Assembly: GCA_050633525.1 (NCBI GenBank)
Contig: JBOEGR010000020.1
Coordinates: forward strand, 62,001-126,000
Origin: CANLBN01 sp050633525
Lineage (GTDB): Bacteria; Pseudomonadota; Gammaproteobacteria; Pseudomonadales; Cellvibrionaceae
Reading direction: 5' to 3'
Length of the DNA: 64,000 nucleotides
The translations under genes and the position numbers were made by a program. This document shows positions 1-8,511 of this stretch, piece after piece (positions within the stretch are counted from its first letter, which is position 1; every line of letters starts with the position of its first letter). The notes under the pieces are model-generated. The model searched no databases, had not been told where the DNA came from, and saw only the letters and a program-made list of their open reading frames with translations.

Positions 1-2510
1 CTATGCCAGATGATCTACGATCACAGGTTGAACCAATACACCAGATTATACGAGCGATGGGTTTGCCCTTAATCGTGATTGAGGGAGTTGAGGCCGACGA
101 TGTTATTGGCACTTTTGCTCATCAAGCGACTGAGCAAGGCTTGGATGTGGTCGTATCGACAGGTGATAAAGATATGGCGCAGTTAGTGAATCAACATGTC
201 ACCTTAGTTAACACAATGACAGAAACCGTATTGGATGTTGAGGGGGTAAAAGAAAAATTTGGTATTCCTCCTGAGCTCATTATCGATTTATTGGCCTTGT
301 TAGGTGATAAAGTCGATAACATCCCTGGTGTACCAGGTGTTGGTGAGAAAACAGCCTTGGCTCTATTGCAAAATGTAGGCAGCATTGATGCTATTTATCA
401 AAACTTGGAATCTATCCGTGAGTTAGATTTTCGGGGCGCAAAGAAAATGCCTGAAAAACTGTCCGAACACGAAGAGCTGGCGCGCCTCTCTTATTTGCTT
501 GCCACGATTAAAACGGATGTCGCTCTGGATACCCCTATCAATGAATTACAGCAGGGCGACGTTGATAAAGAAGCCCTTGAAAAACTTTATGGGGAGTACG
601 AATTTAAAACATGGGTAGAAGAGTTAAAAAGGGAAGAGTTAACATCGGGCACTAATGAAGGTGTAGAGAGTGCTAAGAGTAGTGTATCTGCTGATTATGA
701 AACCATACTGACACAAGAGCAGTTGGACCTATGGATAGAAGCCTTAAAAGCCGCAGAACTATTTGCTTTTGATACAGAGACCACCAGCCTTGATTATATG
801 CAGGCCAATATTGTTGGAGTCTCTTTTGCTATTGAAGACAAAGTATCAAATACCATTAAAGCCGCCTATGTTCCCTGCGCTCATGATTACCTCGATGCGC
901 CAGAGCAGCTCCCACTAGACCAAGTCTTAAAGCAACTTAAGCCGATACTAGAAGGTGAAAACTACCCTAAAGTGGGTCAAAATCTTAAATATGATCGAAG
1001 TGTCTTATTAAATTACGATATCGAACTGCGCGGTATTGCCTTTGATACCATGCTGGAGTCCTATGTTCTCAACGCAACAGCAAGCCGTCATGATATGGAC
1101 AGTTTGGCTCGGTTTTACTTAGATAAAGAAACCATACATTTTGAAGATATTGCAGGTAAAGGCGCAAAACAACTGACGTTTAATCAGATTGCCTTAGAGG
1201 AAGCGGCACCCTACGCGGCAGAAGATGCAGATATTACGCTTCAGCTGCATCAAACACTTTCGCCTCAGTTGGAGAAAGTGCCTGAACTAAATACAGTCTT
1301 AGACGATATCGAGATGCCCTTAGTGTCAATATTATCGGATATCGAGCGTAACGGCGCCTTGGTGGATGCCAAATTGCTGGGCGAGCACAGCATTGAACTA
1401 GGTGAGCGCTTAAATGGGCTCCAGCAACAAGCCTTTGATTTAGCCGGAGAAGAATTTAACCTCAGCTCGCCTAAACAGCTAGGTGCTATCTTATTTGAAA
1501 AGCTAGAATTGCCCGTTATTAAGAAAACACCCAAAGGAGCGCCCTCAACAGCAGAGGAAGTACTGCAAGAACTGGCTTTAGACTACCCCTTACCAAAGAT
1601 ACTAATAGAACACAGAGGCTTATCGAAGCTTAAGTCGACTTATACCGATAAATTACCGCAAATGATTAACCCAACAACGGGTCGTATTCATACCTCTTAT
1701 CATCAAGCGGTGACGGCGACAGGGCGCTTATCCTCATCAGACCCCAACCTACAAAATATCCCTATTCGCAATGCTGAAGGCCGCCGTATTCGCCAAGCCT
1801 TTATTGCGCCTGAAGGTTATACCATTGTCGCGGCAGATTATTCCCAAATTGAATTGCGCATTATGGCCCATTTATCAAATGACGCAGGCCTAATGGATGC
1901 CTTTAATCAAAACTTAGATGTTCACCGTGCAACCGCCTCAGAGGTATTTGATACTGAGCTAGATAACGTCACAGATGAGCAGCGTCGTAGCGCCAAGGCC
2001 ATTAACTTTGGTTTAATCTACGGTATGTCTGCTTTTGGCCTAGCCAAACAGCTAGGCTTAGGCCGTAATGACGCGCAACAATATATTGATCGCTATTTTG
2101 AACGCTACCCCGGCGTAAAGGACTATATGGAGCGCACGCGCAGTATTGCTGCGGAGCAAGGTTACGTAGAGACATTATATGGTCGTCGCCTATATCTCCC
2201 CGAAATTAACGCTAGCAATGGTATGCGCCGCCAAGCCGCCGAACGTGCAGCCATCAATGCACCCATGCAAGGTACGGCAGCTGATATCATCAAACGAGCG
2301 ATGGTGAATGTTGATGCATGGCTAAAAACAGAAGCCCTAGATGCACGTATTATTATGCAAGTGCATGATGAATTGGTATTAGAAGTAAAATCTGAGCTAG
2401 TTGAAGCTCTTAAGCCTACCTTATGTGAGAAAATGTCTGATGCTGGGGCACTTTCTGTGCCTCTATTAGTCGAAGCCGGCATGGGCGCCAATTGGGATGA
2501 AGCGCATTAA
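1..2510 (+). CDS. polA: DNA polymerase I, 5' end outside the window
   Basis: Replicative gap-filling and repair polymerase with 5'-3' exonuclease, 3'-5' proofreading and polymerase domains. About 835 residues are visible against roughly 920-930 in the family, so about 90 N-terminal residues lie to the left. The first visible Met (MPDDLR) aligns inside the 5' nuclease domain and is not a true start. The proofreading motif DTETTSLD is at about residue 257, so the 3'-5' exonuclease looks active. Polymerase motif A (DYSQIELR, about residue 612), motif B (RRSAKAINFGLIYG) and motif C (QVHDELVLE, about residue 786) are all intact. Ends in TAA just before a GGGTCAGA-type dyad repeat. Confidence 0.97.
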   Translation, partial: MPDDLRSQVEPIHQIIRAMGLPLIVIEGVEADDVIGTFAHQATEQGLDVVVSTGDKDMAQLVNQHVTLVNTMTETVLDVEGVKEKFGIPPELIIDLLALLGDKVDNIPGVPGVGEKTALALLQNVGSIDAIYQNLESIRELDFRGAKKMPEKLSEHEELARLSYLLATIKTDVALDTPINELQQGDVDKEALEKLYGEYEFKTWVEELKREELTSGTNEGVESAKSSVSADYETILTQEQLDLWIEALKAAELFAFDTETTSLDYMQANIVGVSFAIEDKVSNTIKAAYVPCAHDYLDAPEQLPLDQVLKQLKPILEGENYPKVGQNLKYDRSVLLNYDIELRGIAFDTMLESYVLNATASRHDMDSLARFYLDKETIHFEDIAGKGAKQLTFNQIALEEAAPYAAEDADITLQLHQTLSPQLEKVPELNTVLDDIEMPLVSILSDIERNGALVDAKLLGEHSIELGERLNGLQQQAFDLAGEEFNLSSPKQLGAILFEKLELPVIKKTPKGAPSTAEEVLQELALDYPLPKILIEHRGLSKLKSTYTDKLPQMINPTTGRIHTSYHQAVTATGRLSSSDPNLQNIPIRNAEGRRIRQAFIAPEGYTIVAADYSQIELRIMAHLSNDAGLMDAFNQNLDVHRATASEVFDTELDNVTDEQRRSAKAINFGLIYGMSAFGLAKQLGLGRNDAQQYIDRYFERYPGVKDYMERTRSIAAEQGYVETLYGRRLYLPEINASNGMRRQAAERAAINAPMQGTAADIIKRAMVNVDAWLKTEALDARIIMQVHDELVLEVKSELVEALKPTLCEKMSDAGALSVPLLVEAGMGANWDEAH

Positions 2511-2520
2511 GCCTTAAAAT

Positions 2521-2623
2521 AATTGGAGTCAGTATAATAATTGGGGTCAGAGTAAATTTTTCACTCACGACTTCCGTCTGACTAAGCTGATCAAAGAAAA
2601 GTTTACTCTGACCCCAATTATTA
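2521..2623. repeat. GGGTCAGA-type inverted repeat downstream of polA
   Basis: Two perfect 22-bp arms (2535-2556 and 2602-2623) carry the core ATTGGGGTCAGAGTAAA and flank 45 bp of unique sequence. A degenerate extra copy of the arm start (AATTGGAGTCAG) precedes the left arm at 2521-2532. The same GGGTCAGA core recurs at 11533-11545 and 42611-42696. This resembles REP-type elements mobilised in trans by RAYT transposases, but no transposase gene is present in the window, so the assignment is inference. Confidence 0.8.
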
Positions 2624-2742
2624 ATTATTCAATTATCAGCCAGCCTAAGCTCTAAATATCGATCAAAAAACAACCTGTTCGCGGTTGTTTTCCAATTAAA
2701 TGAAAAAAAATTAAATTTTTTGTAACTTTTTTCAATTTTTGT

Positions 2743-2770
2743 GGAACTTTCTGTTTTTAGCCTAGTCACA
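2743..2770 (+). promoter_or_regulatory. Sigma-E (RpoE/AlgU)-type promoter for a candidate small RNA
   Basis: The -35 hexamer region GGAACTT (2743-2749) matches the sigma-E consensus exactly. A 16-nt spacer separates it from TCACA (2766-2770), close to the -10 consensus TCtnA/TCAAA. The expected transcription start is near 2776. No reading frame follows before the terminator at 2839-2867. Confidence 0.6.
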
Positions 2771-2775
2771 CTATT

Positions 2776-2867
2776 GCCCCTGAAATTTGCACTCTAGATA
2801 TGAAGCAAATTATTTAGCCCTAAAGACCTCCTAAGGCTCCCCGGATCCGTCCGGGGTTTATTTTTTA
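2776..2867 (+). ncRNA. Candidate sigma-E-dependent small RNA downstream of polA
   Basis: A transcript of about 90 nt is bounded by a sigma-E-like promoter and a strong intrinsic terminator, with no ORF inside. It folds into a 5' hairpin (AATTTGC 2784-2790 with GCAAATT 2805-2811). A single-stranded CU-rich stretch (CCTCCTAAG, 2827-2835) follows, then the terminator. Spot 42 (spf) in enterobacteria and the sigma-22-dependent ErsA RNA in Pseudomonas also sit just downstream of polA, and ErsA represses porin OprD. Position, promoter type and anti-Shine-Dalgarno loop suggest an ErsA-like role. The sequence itself was not compared to a database and homology is not shown. Confidence 0.55.
2839..2867 (+). 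terminator. Intrinsic terminator of the candidate small RNA
   Basis: A 7-bp GC-rich stem CCCCGGA/TCCGGGG (2839-2845 with 2850-2856) and a TCCG tetraloop are followed by a T-rich tract to 2867. No protein gene ends just upstream, because polA stops at 2510, so a short transcript is the natural client. Confidence 0.85.
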
Positions 2868-2973
2868 ACCATATTGCCTCCCCTAGCAAAAGGTTGAAAA
2901 ATGATCAGATCGGTCAGATAGTAACCTATATTTGCGGCTATTTGCGCCGCTTTCCCTGTTTCTGAAAAATAAT

Positions 2974-3002
2974 TTGACTTCTACCCCCCAGCCATTTATA
3001 AA
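2974..3002 (+). promoter_or_regulatory. Sigma-70 promoter of the porin gene
   Basis: TTGACT (2974-2979), a 17-nt spacer, then TATAAA (2997-3002). This predicts a leader of about 38 nt carrying the ribosome-binding site TTAGGGGG at 3033-3040, before the ATG at 3048. No Pho box was found here. Confidence 0.7.
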
Positions 3003-3047
3003 AAGCGCTCTTCATATCTTAACCAATAATACTTAGGGGGCAAAACA

Positions 3048-4064
3048 ATGAAGAAAACTATACTAGCAGCAGCTCTAGTTGCAGCAGCGGCATCTGCTCA
3101 AGCAGATACTAAATTTTACGGCCATGTAGCCTACAATGTAGTATTCGGAGATGAAAGCAGTATTCCTGAAAGTCGTGATTACGAATTTAATCGCCATGGT
3201 TTTTCTGAGACACGTTTCGGCGTTAACTTCAGTAAAAAAGCAGGCGGTATTAAGTGGTTGGCGCTACAAGAATACGGTGTGGCTGAGGGCGAAGGCGCTT
3301 TAGATTCACGTCGTCAAGCGTTTGGTATCTCTGGCGGCTTTGGTAAAATCCTATTCGGTCAATACAATGACGTAGGTGATGGTGTGCTTCACGCTGACTT
3401 AGCGGGTACAGCTTTAGCTGATCCAATGGCTTCTGCGAGTGCTGGTGTTGTCGGTCGAATCACTGACTTTGGTGATACTGACATTACTACTGACAACAGA
3501 TCTTTCAATGTGAACGGTTTCGATCCTGGTCGTGGAGAAGCTCTTCGTTACTACACTCCAAAATTAGGTGGCGTAGTTACATTTGGTGCTCAATTACAAG
3601 AGAATGAAGGCTTCGAAGTAGCAATGAAGTTAAACGCTGCTGGCTTCCGCTTATACGGTTTCTATGAAGATGGTGGAGACGAAGATGGTGGTGCAACCTA
3701 TGAGTACGCTGCGGGCGCGTTGGTAGGTTATAAATTTGCATTTGGCCTAAGTTTAACTGCTGTTGCTTCAACTCGAGAAGATTTAGCCGGAGATACTATC
3801 GATCACTCTGCATTTAAAATCGGTTATGCCTTTGGCAAGCACAAACTTAGCTATAAGTTCCAAACAGCTGATGGTGTAAACTTTGAGGGCGCGGGTAATG
3901 AAGATAATCGCGAAGATGAGCCAGTAACCAGTTCAGTTGCTTGGGTATATGCCCCAGCTAAAGGTGTAAGCCTTTATGCGGCAGTAAAAGCTGCTACTGA
4001 TGATTCCGACGCTGATAATGATTCAGGTACAGCGTTTGGTGTAGGTGGCCGTGTTAAGTTCTAA
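3048..4064 (+). CDS. Outer-membrane general porin
   Basis: A 338-residue protein with a clear signal peptide (MKKTILAAALVAAAASAQA, cleavage before DTKFYG). The rest alternates amphipathic strands with Gly/Asp-rich turns and ends in Phe (GGRVKF), the terminal signature of beta-barrel assembly. Length and layout fit the 16-strand general porins of the Porin_4 type, which let small hydrophilic solutes cross the outer membrane. The substrate cannot be read from the sequence. It has a strong sigma-70 promoter and Shine-Dalgarno site and its own terminator, so it is probably monocistronic and highly expressed. Its ribosome-binding site is complementary to the candidate small RNA encoded 200 bp upstream. 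Confidence 0.88.
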   Translation: MKKTILAAALVAAAASAQADTKFYGHVAYNVVFGDESSIPESRDYEFNRHGFSETRFGVNFSKKAGGIKWLALQEYGVAEGEGALDSRRQAFGISGGFGKILFGQYNDVGDGVLHADLAGTALADPMASASAGVVGRITDFGDTDITTDNRSFNVNGFDPGRGEALRYYTPKLGGVVTFGAQLQENEGFEVAMKLNAAGFRLYGFYEDGGDEDGGATYEYAAGALVGYKFAFGLSLTAVASTREDLAGDTIDHSAFKIGYAFGKHKLSYKFQTADGVNFEGAGNEDNREDEPVTSSVAWVYAPAKGVSLYAAVKAATDDSDADNDSGTAFGVGGRVKF

Positions 4065-4091
4065 TCTTTGTTAAAAGATTGAATTTATTGG

Positions 4092-4123
4092 AAAAGCACC
4101 TGTCTTACAGGTGCTTTTTTCGT
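4092..4123 (+). terminator. Intrinsic terminator of the porin gene
   Basis: A 12-bp stem AAAAGCACCTGT/ACAGGTGCTTTT with loop CTT (4092-4118) runs into a T tract. It sits 28 bp after the porin stop codon. Confidence 0.9.
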
Positions 4124-4143
4124 TTTAACTAGAAATATTAATT

Positions 4144-4548
4144 ATGATGATTTTACGCTTTGTTTCTTTTTTGCTTGTTTGTGTTTTGATTTCAGCCTGC
4201 TCTACTCAAGAAGCAACAGAGGATGAGTATCTAGATGGTGCTGATAGCCATACACCCGGCCCCGGCATTTTCTCAGGTGACAAGGGAGGCTTTACCTTTA
4301 GCGATATATTTGGCAGTGATGATGAAAAGCGTAAGAAAGGCACTGGTGGATCAGCGTATGCGACTTCCTCGGATATCAACCTCCCCGCTATAGATGAAGA
4401 GAGCTTTGAGGATTTCGAAAACTTTAAAGCATGGCGTCGTGCTCAACAGCCGGGCTCTGCAAGCTATCAAGAATACCAAGATTGGCGCGCTTATCAGCAA
4501 TACCGTCGTTTAAAAATTCAGCAAGAGCAAAATAAGCCGGCTAATTAA
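4144..4548 (+). CDS. Small lipoprotein of unknown function, paralogue of the one at 11.6-11.9 kb
   Basis: A 134-residue protein whose first 20 residues form a lipoprotein signal peptide with lipobox LISAC. The middle is acidic and low in complexity. The last 40 residues are rich in aromatic and charged residues (FKAWRRAQQPGS, YQEYQDWRAYQQY). The same aromatic motif appears in the lipoprotein at 11589-11924, so the two form a family. Being anchored in the inner or outer membrane facing the periplasm is inferred from the lipobox. It lies between the porin terminator and the Pho box of pstC. No known domain was recognised. Confidence 0.75.
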   Translation: MMILRFVSFLLVCVLISACSTQEATEDEYLDGADSHTPGPGIFSGDKGGFTFSDIFGSDDEKRKKGTGGSAYATSSDINLPAIDEESFEDFENFKAWRRAQQPGSASYQEYQDWRAYQQYRRLKIQQEQNKPAN

Positions 4549-4654
4549 CGGTTTATAGAAAGATTGCTTTCTTACGAATAGAGGTGGTTTTTCTTAACAC
4601 TGCCTCTAGCTCCAAGGCTCTGTCATACCCCCCCATCTTTTTAAATTCACTCCT

Positions 4655-4672
4655 TTGTAACAAAACTGTCAT
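4655..4672 (+). promoter_or_regulatory. Pho box upstream of pstC
   Basis: Two 7-bp half-sites, TTGTAAC and CTGTCAT, are separated by AAAA, giving the 11-bp repeat that PhoB recognises. A degenerate third half-site (CTGGCTA, 4678-4684) takes the -35 position, 16 bp before TATAAT at 4701-4706. This predicts PhoB activation of pstC-pstA-pstB-phoU under phosphate starvation. Confidence 0.82.
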
Positions 4673-4796
4673 CTAATCTGGCTATCATTTGCGCATTCTA
4701 TATAATGCGCACACCAAGTTGAAACAGCATGGCAGTATTCACGATAACGCCTCTGTTTTTATTTCTCCTTGTCGCTGATTAATTGTGGTTTAGTCT

Positions 4797-6212
4797 ATGA
4801 ATCTTTCTACCTTATTACTGGTTATTTTGGTGGGCGTTGCTGTTGCTTATGTCTTTAGCCGCAGCCGTTCCATGAAAATCGCGGGTAATCTCGGCGGTAT
4901 CAGCCACCTTCACTCTTTACCCTTTTACTATGGTGCTCAGGCCGCTTTGTGGTGTGGTATTCCCTGCTTAATCATGTTGGCCTTATGGATGGCTTTTGAC
5001 GACAGTATTATCCGCCAGATGGTAATTGATTCTTTATCTGCCGAACAGCGTGATTTGCCTCCTCAAGAACTCTCTTTGTTGCTCAACACGATTGAAAGTA
5101 TTGCCAGTGGCGTGACTTCTTTGGGCGGTAGCCCAGAGGTGATGGCTGCCGCTGAGCGTGTTGCAAACTTAAGGCTGATCAGCCAGTCCTTATTAACGGT
5201 AGTGATCTTCTGTGCATTGATTTTATTAGGCACTTGGGCTTGGAAAAGAGTGAGCCCGGAGTTTCGAGCTCGTAATACGGTCGAGCGTATTTTTAAAGTC
5301 TTTTTGTTGGTTTGTTCAACCCTCGCTATTTTTACCACCGTCGGCATCGTGTTCTCGGTACTGTTTGAGTCCATTCGCTTTTTCGGTCAAGTGCCCATAA
5401 CAGAGTTTTTGTTTAGCACTCATTGGAGCCCGCAAATGGCGATCCGAGCTGACCAAGTGGGAAGCTCCGGTGCTTTTGGTGCGGTGCCATTGTTTACGGG
5501 AACATTACTCATCTCGGCAATCGCTATGATTGTTGCTGTACCTACTGGTTTGATGACGGCGATTTATTTGTCCGAATACGCCAATAACAAGGTTCGGGCG
5601 ATAGTAAAACCTCTATTAGAAATCTTGGCCGGCATACCAACCGTGGTATACGGTTTCTTTGCTGCACTCACAGTCGCCCCCATGATTAAAAACCTTTTGG
5701 ATGGCCTAGAAATTCCTTTGCTGGCTTTTTCTATTGGTCCCCTAGATGTATCAGGCGAAAGTGCATTGGCAGCTGGTTTGGTCATGGGGGTGATGATTAT
5801 TCCTTTCGTATCTTCCCTGTCCGATGATGTTATTAACGCGGTGCCACAGTCTTTAAGAGATGGCTCTTATGGTTTAGGTTCCACTCAATCTGAAACCGTA
5901 AAAAAAGTGATTATCCCCGCTGCCTTACCCGGTATCGTGGGGGCAATATTACTTGCTGTGTCGCGAGCTATCGGTGAAACCATGATTGTGGTCATGGCGG
6001 TAGGTACTGCTGCAAAGCTAACAGCCAACCCTTTCGAGTCGGTCACAACAGTAACCGTGCAAATGACAACATTGTTAATTGGCGATCATGAATTTGATAG
6101 TGCAAAAACCCTCGCTGCCTTTGCGCTGGGCTTGGTGTTGTTTGTGATTACGCTTGTCCTCAATTTTTATGCGCTACGCATCGTTAAGAAATACCGTGAG
6201 CAATATGACTAA
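4797..6212 (+). CDS. pstC: Phosphate ABC transporter permease PstC
   Basis: One of two inner-membrane permeases of the high-affinity phosphate importer PstSCAB. It has 471 residues, longer than the roughly 320 of the E. coli protein. An N-terminal extension of about 190 residues carries extra membrane segments, as in the long PstC form of Pseudomonas and marine gammaproteobacteria. The conserved permease domain (about residues 230-460) contains IYLSEYA and the EAA-type loop around ESALAAG/PQSLRDGSYGLGST, followed by AIGETM. The stop overlaps the start of pstA by 8 bp, showing translational coupling. Expression should depend on the Pho box at 4655. Confidence 0.95.
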   Translation: MNLSTLLLVILVGVAVAYVFSRSRSMKIAGNLGGISHLHSLPFYYGAQAALWCGIPCLIMLALWMAFDDSIIRQMVIDSLSAEQRDLPPQELSLLLNTIESIASGVTSLGGSPEVMAAAERVANLRLISQSLLTVVIFCALILLGTWAWKRVSPEFRARNTVERIFKVFLLVCSTLAIFTTVGIVFSVLFESIRFFGQVPITEFLFSTHWSPQMAIRADQVGSSGAFGAVPLFTGTLLISAIAMIVAVPTGLMTAIYLSEYANNKVRAIVKPLLEILAGIPTVVYGFFAALTVAPMIKNLLDGLEIPLLAFSIGPLDVSGESALAAGLVMGVMIIPFVSSLSDDVINAVPQSLRDGSYGLGSTQSETVKKVIIPAALPGIVGAILLAVSRAIGETMIVVMAVGTAAKLTANPFESVTTVTVQMTTLLIGDHEFDSAKTLAAFALGLVLFVITLVLNFYALRIVKKYREQYD

Positions 6213-7521
6213 TACTATTTCATCTTCCACTGAAACTTCGTCTAAAGTGAAAACGATAGACTTAGTCAATAAGAATCTAAGCAAACGCTACCGTGCAGAA
6301 AAGCGATTTCGTGCCTATGGTATAGCATCTATTTGCTTTGGTTTGTTGTGTTTATTGTTCTTGTTTACCAATATTTTGGGTAAAGGCACGCGCGGCTTTT
6401 TTTATCATTATGTGCCCATGGAAGTCACTTTAAATGCTGATGATTTAGGCATTACAGATGTTAATGACCTTGATCAGATATTGGCGGCTAATTATTCTGG
6501 GGCGGTTAAGGCCTCTGCCTATAAATTATTTAACGCTAACTCACGTAAAGAAAAGCGCTGGGCTAGAGATATCATAGCGATTGACGCAACAGGCTATAAA
6601 ATCCAAGCGTTATTTAAAACAGATGCCAGCGCTTTAATTAACACTACTATCGAAATAGAAGCCTTAGTCGATGACAAGGTAGATTTTTACCTGAAGCGTT
6701 TAGGTGAAGCCGGTGATCCGGGAAAAGAATACTTTGATGAAGAGCAGTTGGTCTGGATTGATCAACTTAAGCAAGATGGCAAAGTGAATAAGCAATTGAA
6801 TACGGCTTTTTTCACCTCTGGTGATTCTGCCCAGTCTGAAGAAGCGGGCATTTTAAGTGCGGTCATGGGTTCATTTTATTTATTGCTAGTCACGCTTTGC
6901 TTATCATTTCCTATCGGAATAGCCGCCGCGATTTATCTTGAAGAGTACGCCCCTAAAAATAAATGGACAGATTTGATTGAAATTAATATCAATAATTTAG
7001 CGGCTGTTCCATCTATTATATTTGGCTTGTTGGGCTTGGCCATCTTTCTCAGTTTTTTTGGGCTACCTCGCTCGACTCCTTTGGTCGGAGGCTTTGTATT
7101 AACCTTAATGACCTTGCCTACCATTATTATTTCAAGTCGTGCAGCGATTAAAGCCGTGCCGCCCTCAATAAGAGAAGCAGCCTACGGTATTGGCGCGTCA
7201 AAAATGCAGGTGACTATTCATCATGTATTGCCTTTAGCTATGCCCGGAATGTTAACGGGAACGATTATTGGTTTAGCGCAAGCTCTAGGTGAAAGTGCGC
7301 CTTTGTTAATGATCGGTATGGCCGCCTTTATTCCCGATGTACCCGGTGGAGTACTGGATCAGGCGACGGCCTTACCCATGCAAATTTTCCAGTGGTTTAG
7401 AAACGCGGATGCAGGCTTTAATGAAAAGGCCTCAGCAGCGATTGTAGTACTGATTTTATTTTTGATTACGATGAATGCCTTGGCTGTATGGGCACGTAAG
7501 CGACTTGAGCGACGCTGGTAA
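6205..7521 (+). CDS. pstA: Phosphate ABC transporter permease PstA
   Basis: Second permease subunit of PstSCAB, 438 residues from the ATG at 6205, which overlaps the pstC stop. An upstream ATG at 6154 is in frame but lies inside pstC and is less likely. The N-terminal third holds one membrane segment and a large soluble region. The C-terminal part has the permease domain with IYLEEYAPK, an EAA loop (PPSIREAAYGIGAS) and ALGESAPLL. This long form matches the long PstC upstream. It is followed after 44 bp by pstB. Confidence 0.94.
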   Translation: MTNTISSSTETSSKVKTIDLVNKNLSKRYRAEKRFRAYGIASICFGLLCLLFLFTNILGKGTRGFFYHYVPMEVTLNADDLGITDVNDLDQILAANYSGAVKASAYKLFNANSRKEKRWARDIIAIDATGYKIQALFKTDASALINTTIEIEALVDDKVDFYLKRLGEAGDPGKEYFDEEQLVWIDQLKQDGKVNKQLNTAFFTSGDSAQSEEAGILSAVMGSFYLLLVTLCLSFPIGIAAAIYLEEYAPKNKWTDLIEININNLAAVPSIIFGLLGLAIFLSFFGLPRSTPLVGGFVLTLMTLPTIIISSRAAIKAVPPSIREAAYGIGASKMQVTIHHVLPLAMPGMLTGTIIGLAQALGESAPLLMIGMAAFIPDVPGGVLDQATALPMQIFQWFRNADAGFNEKASAAIVVLILFLITMNALAVWARKRLERRW

Positions 7522-7565
7522 CAGCTAAAATAGTGACCCATAAGACCTCACTTAAAAGAGATGCT

Positions 7566-8468
7566 ATGATGAATGATGTAACAGTTTTAGATGCAGAGTT
7601 AGCAGATATGGAAGATAAAAAAGTAGCCGTAGAACCCGTAGTTGCCGCAGTGACAGGAAAAGTGTCAGACGGCAGTGAAATTGGTGAAACCGTCGGGCTA
7701 CCTTATTGCGATAATCCAAAAATGTCGATGCGTAATGTCGACGTATTTTACGGTGAAAAACAAGCCATCTTTGATGTAGGTCTTGATATTGGCGTTAATG
7801 AAGTTATCGCTATGATTGGCCCTTCGGGCTGCGGTAAGTCTACCTTTTTGCGTTGTTTAAATCGTATGAACGATACTATTGATATCTGTAAAGTGACTGG
7901 GCACTTAAAGCTAGAAGGCCAAGATATTTATGACCCCAAACTGGACGTTGTACCGCTTCGCGCACGCGTGGGCATGGTATTTCAGAAGCCGAATCCCTTC
8001 CCTAAGTCGATTTACGATAACGTGGCTTATGGCCCACGTATTCACGGCTTAGCAGAGCGGCGTTCAGATTTAGATGAAATCGTTGAAACGAGCTTACGTA
8101 GATCTAGTTTGTGGGATGAAGTGAAAGATCGCTTACACCAACCGGGCACGGGCTTGTCAGGCGGACAACAGCAGCGCCTGTGTATCGCGCGCACTATCGC
8201 AGTTAGCCCAGAAGTGATTCTGATGGATGAGCCTTGTTCGGCATTGGATCCTATTGCGACAGCTAAAATTGAAGAACTAATCGATGAGTTAAGTGAAAAC
8301 TTTACTATCGCTATTGTGACGCACTCAATGCAGCAAGCGGCACGTGTCTCTAATCGCACAGCTTACTTTCATTTGGGTAAATTAGTTGAAGTCAATGAAA
8401 CAGAAAAGGTATTTACTAACCCTGATCATGAATTGACAGAGTCGTATATTACCGGACGTTTCGGGTAA
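7566..8468 (+). CDS. pstB: Phosphate ABC transporter ATP-binding protein PstB
   Basis: The ATPase that powers phosphate import. It has Walker A GPSGCGKST, signature LSGGQQQR, Walker B VILMDEP and the H-loop THSM. The conserved pattern YGEKQAIFDV and MVFQKPNPFPKS is typical of PstB. Translation is placed at the ATG at 7566 (next in-frame ATG 7569), preceded by AAAAGAG. An in-frame GTG at 7533 lacks a good site. The 300-residue product has about 45 residues before the ABC core, more than E. coli PstB. Confidence 0.95.
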   Translation: MMNDVTVLDAELADMEDKKVAVEPVVAAVTGKVSDGSEIGETVGLPYCDNPKMSMRNVDVFYGEKQAIFDVGLDIGVNEVIAMIGPSGCGKSTFLRCLNRMNDTIDICKVTGHLKLEGQDIYDPKLDVVPLRARVGMVFQKPNPFPKSIYDNVAYGPRIHGLAERRSDLDEIVETSLRRSSLWDEVKDRLHQPGTGLSGGQQQRLCIARTIAVSPEVILMDEPCSALDPIATAKIEELIDELSENFTIAIVTHSMQQAARVSNRTAYFHLGKLVEVNETEKVFTNPDHELTESYITGRFG

Positions 8469-8511
8469 ATATTTCTAAGCCATTTTTCAAATTATCTCAG
8501 CGGAGATTATC

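Noticed and set aside
2776..2867. Calling the small RNA Spot 42
   Set aside because: The position fits, but I could not align it to the Spot 42 sequence I know, and the promoter is of sigma-E rather than CRP type.
2870..3047. A Pho box in front of the porin (phosphate porin such as OprP/OprO)
   Set aside because: No 7-4-7 PhoB site was found; the promoter has a good -35 and -10 and needs no activator.
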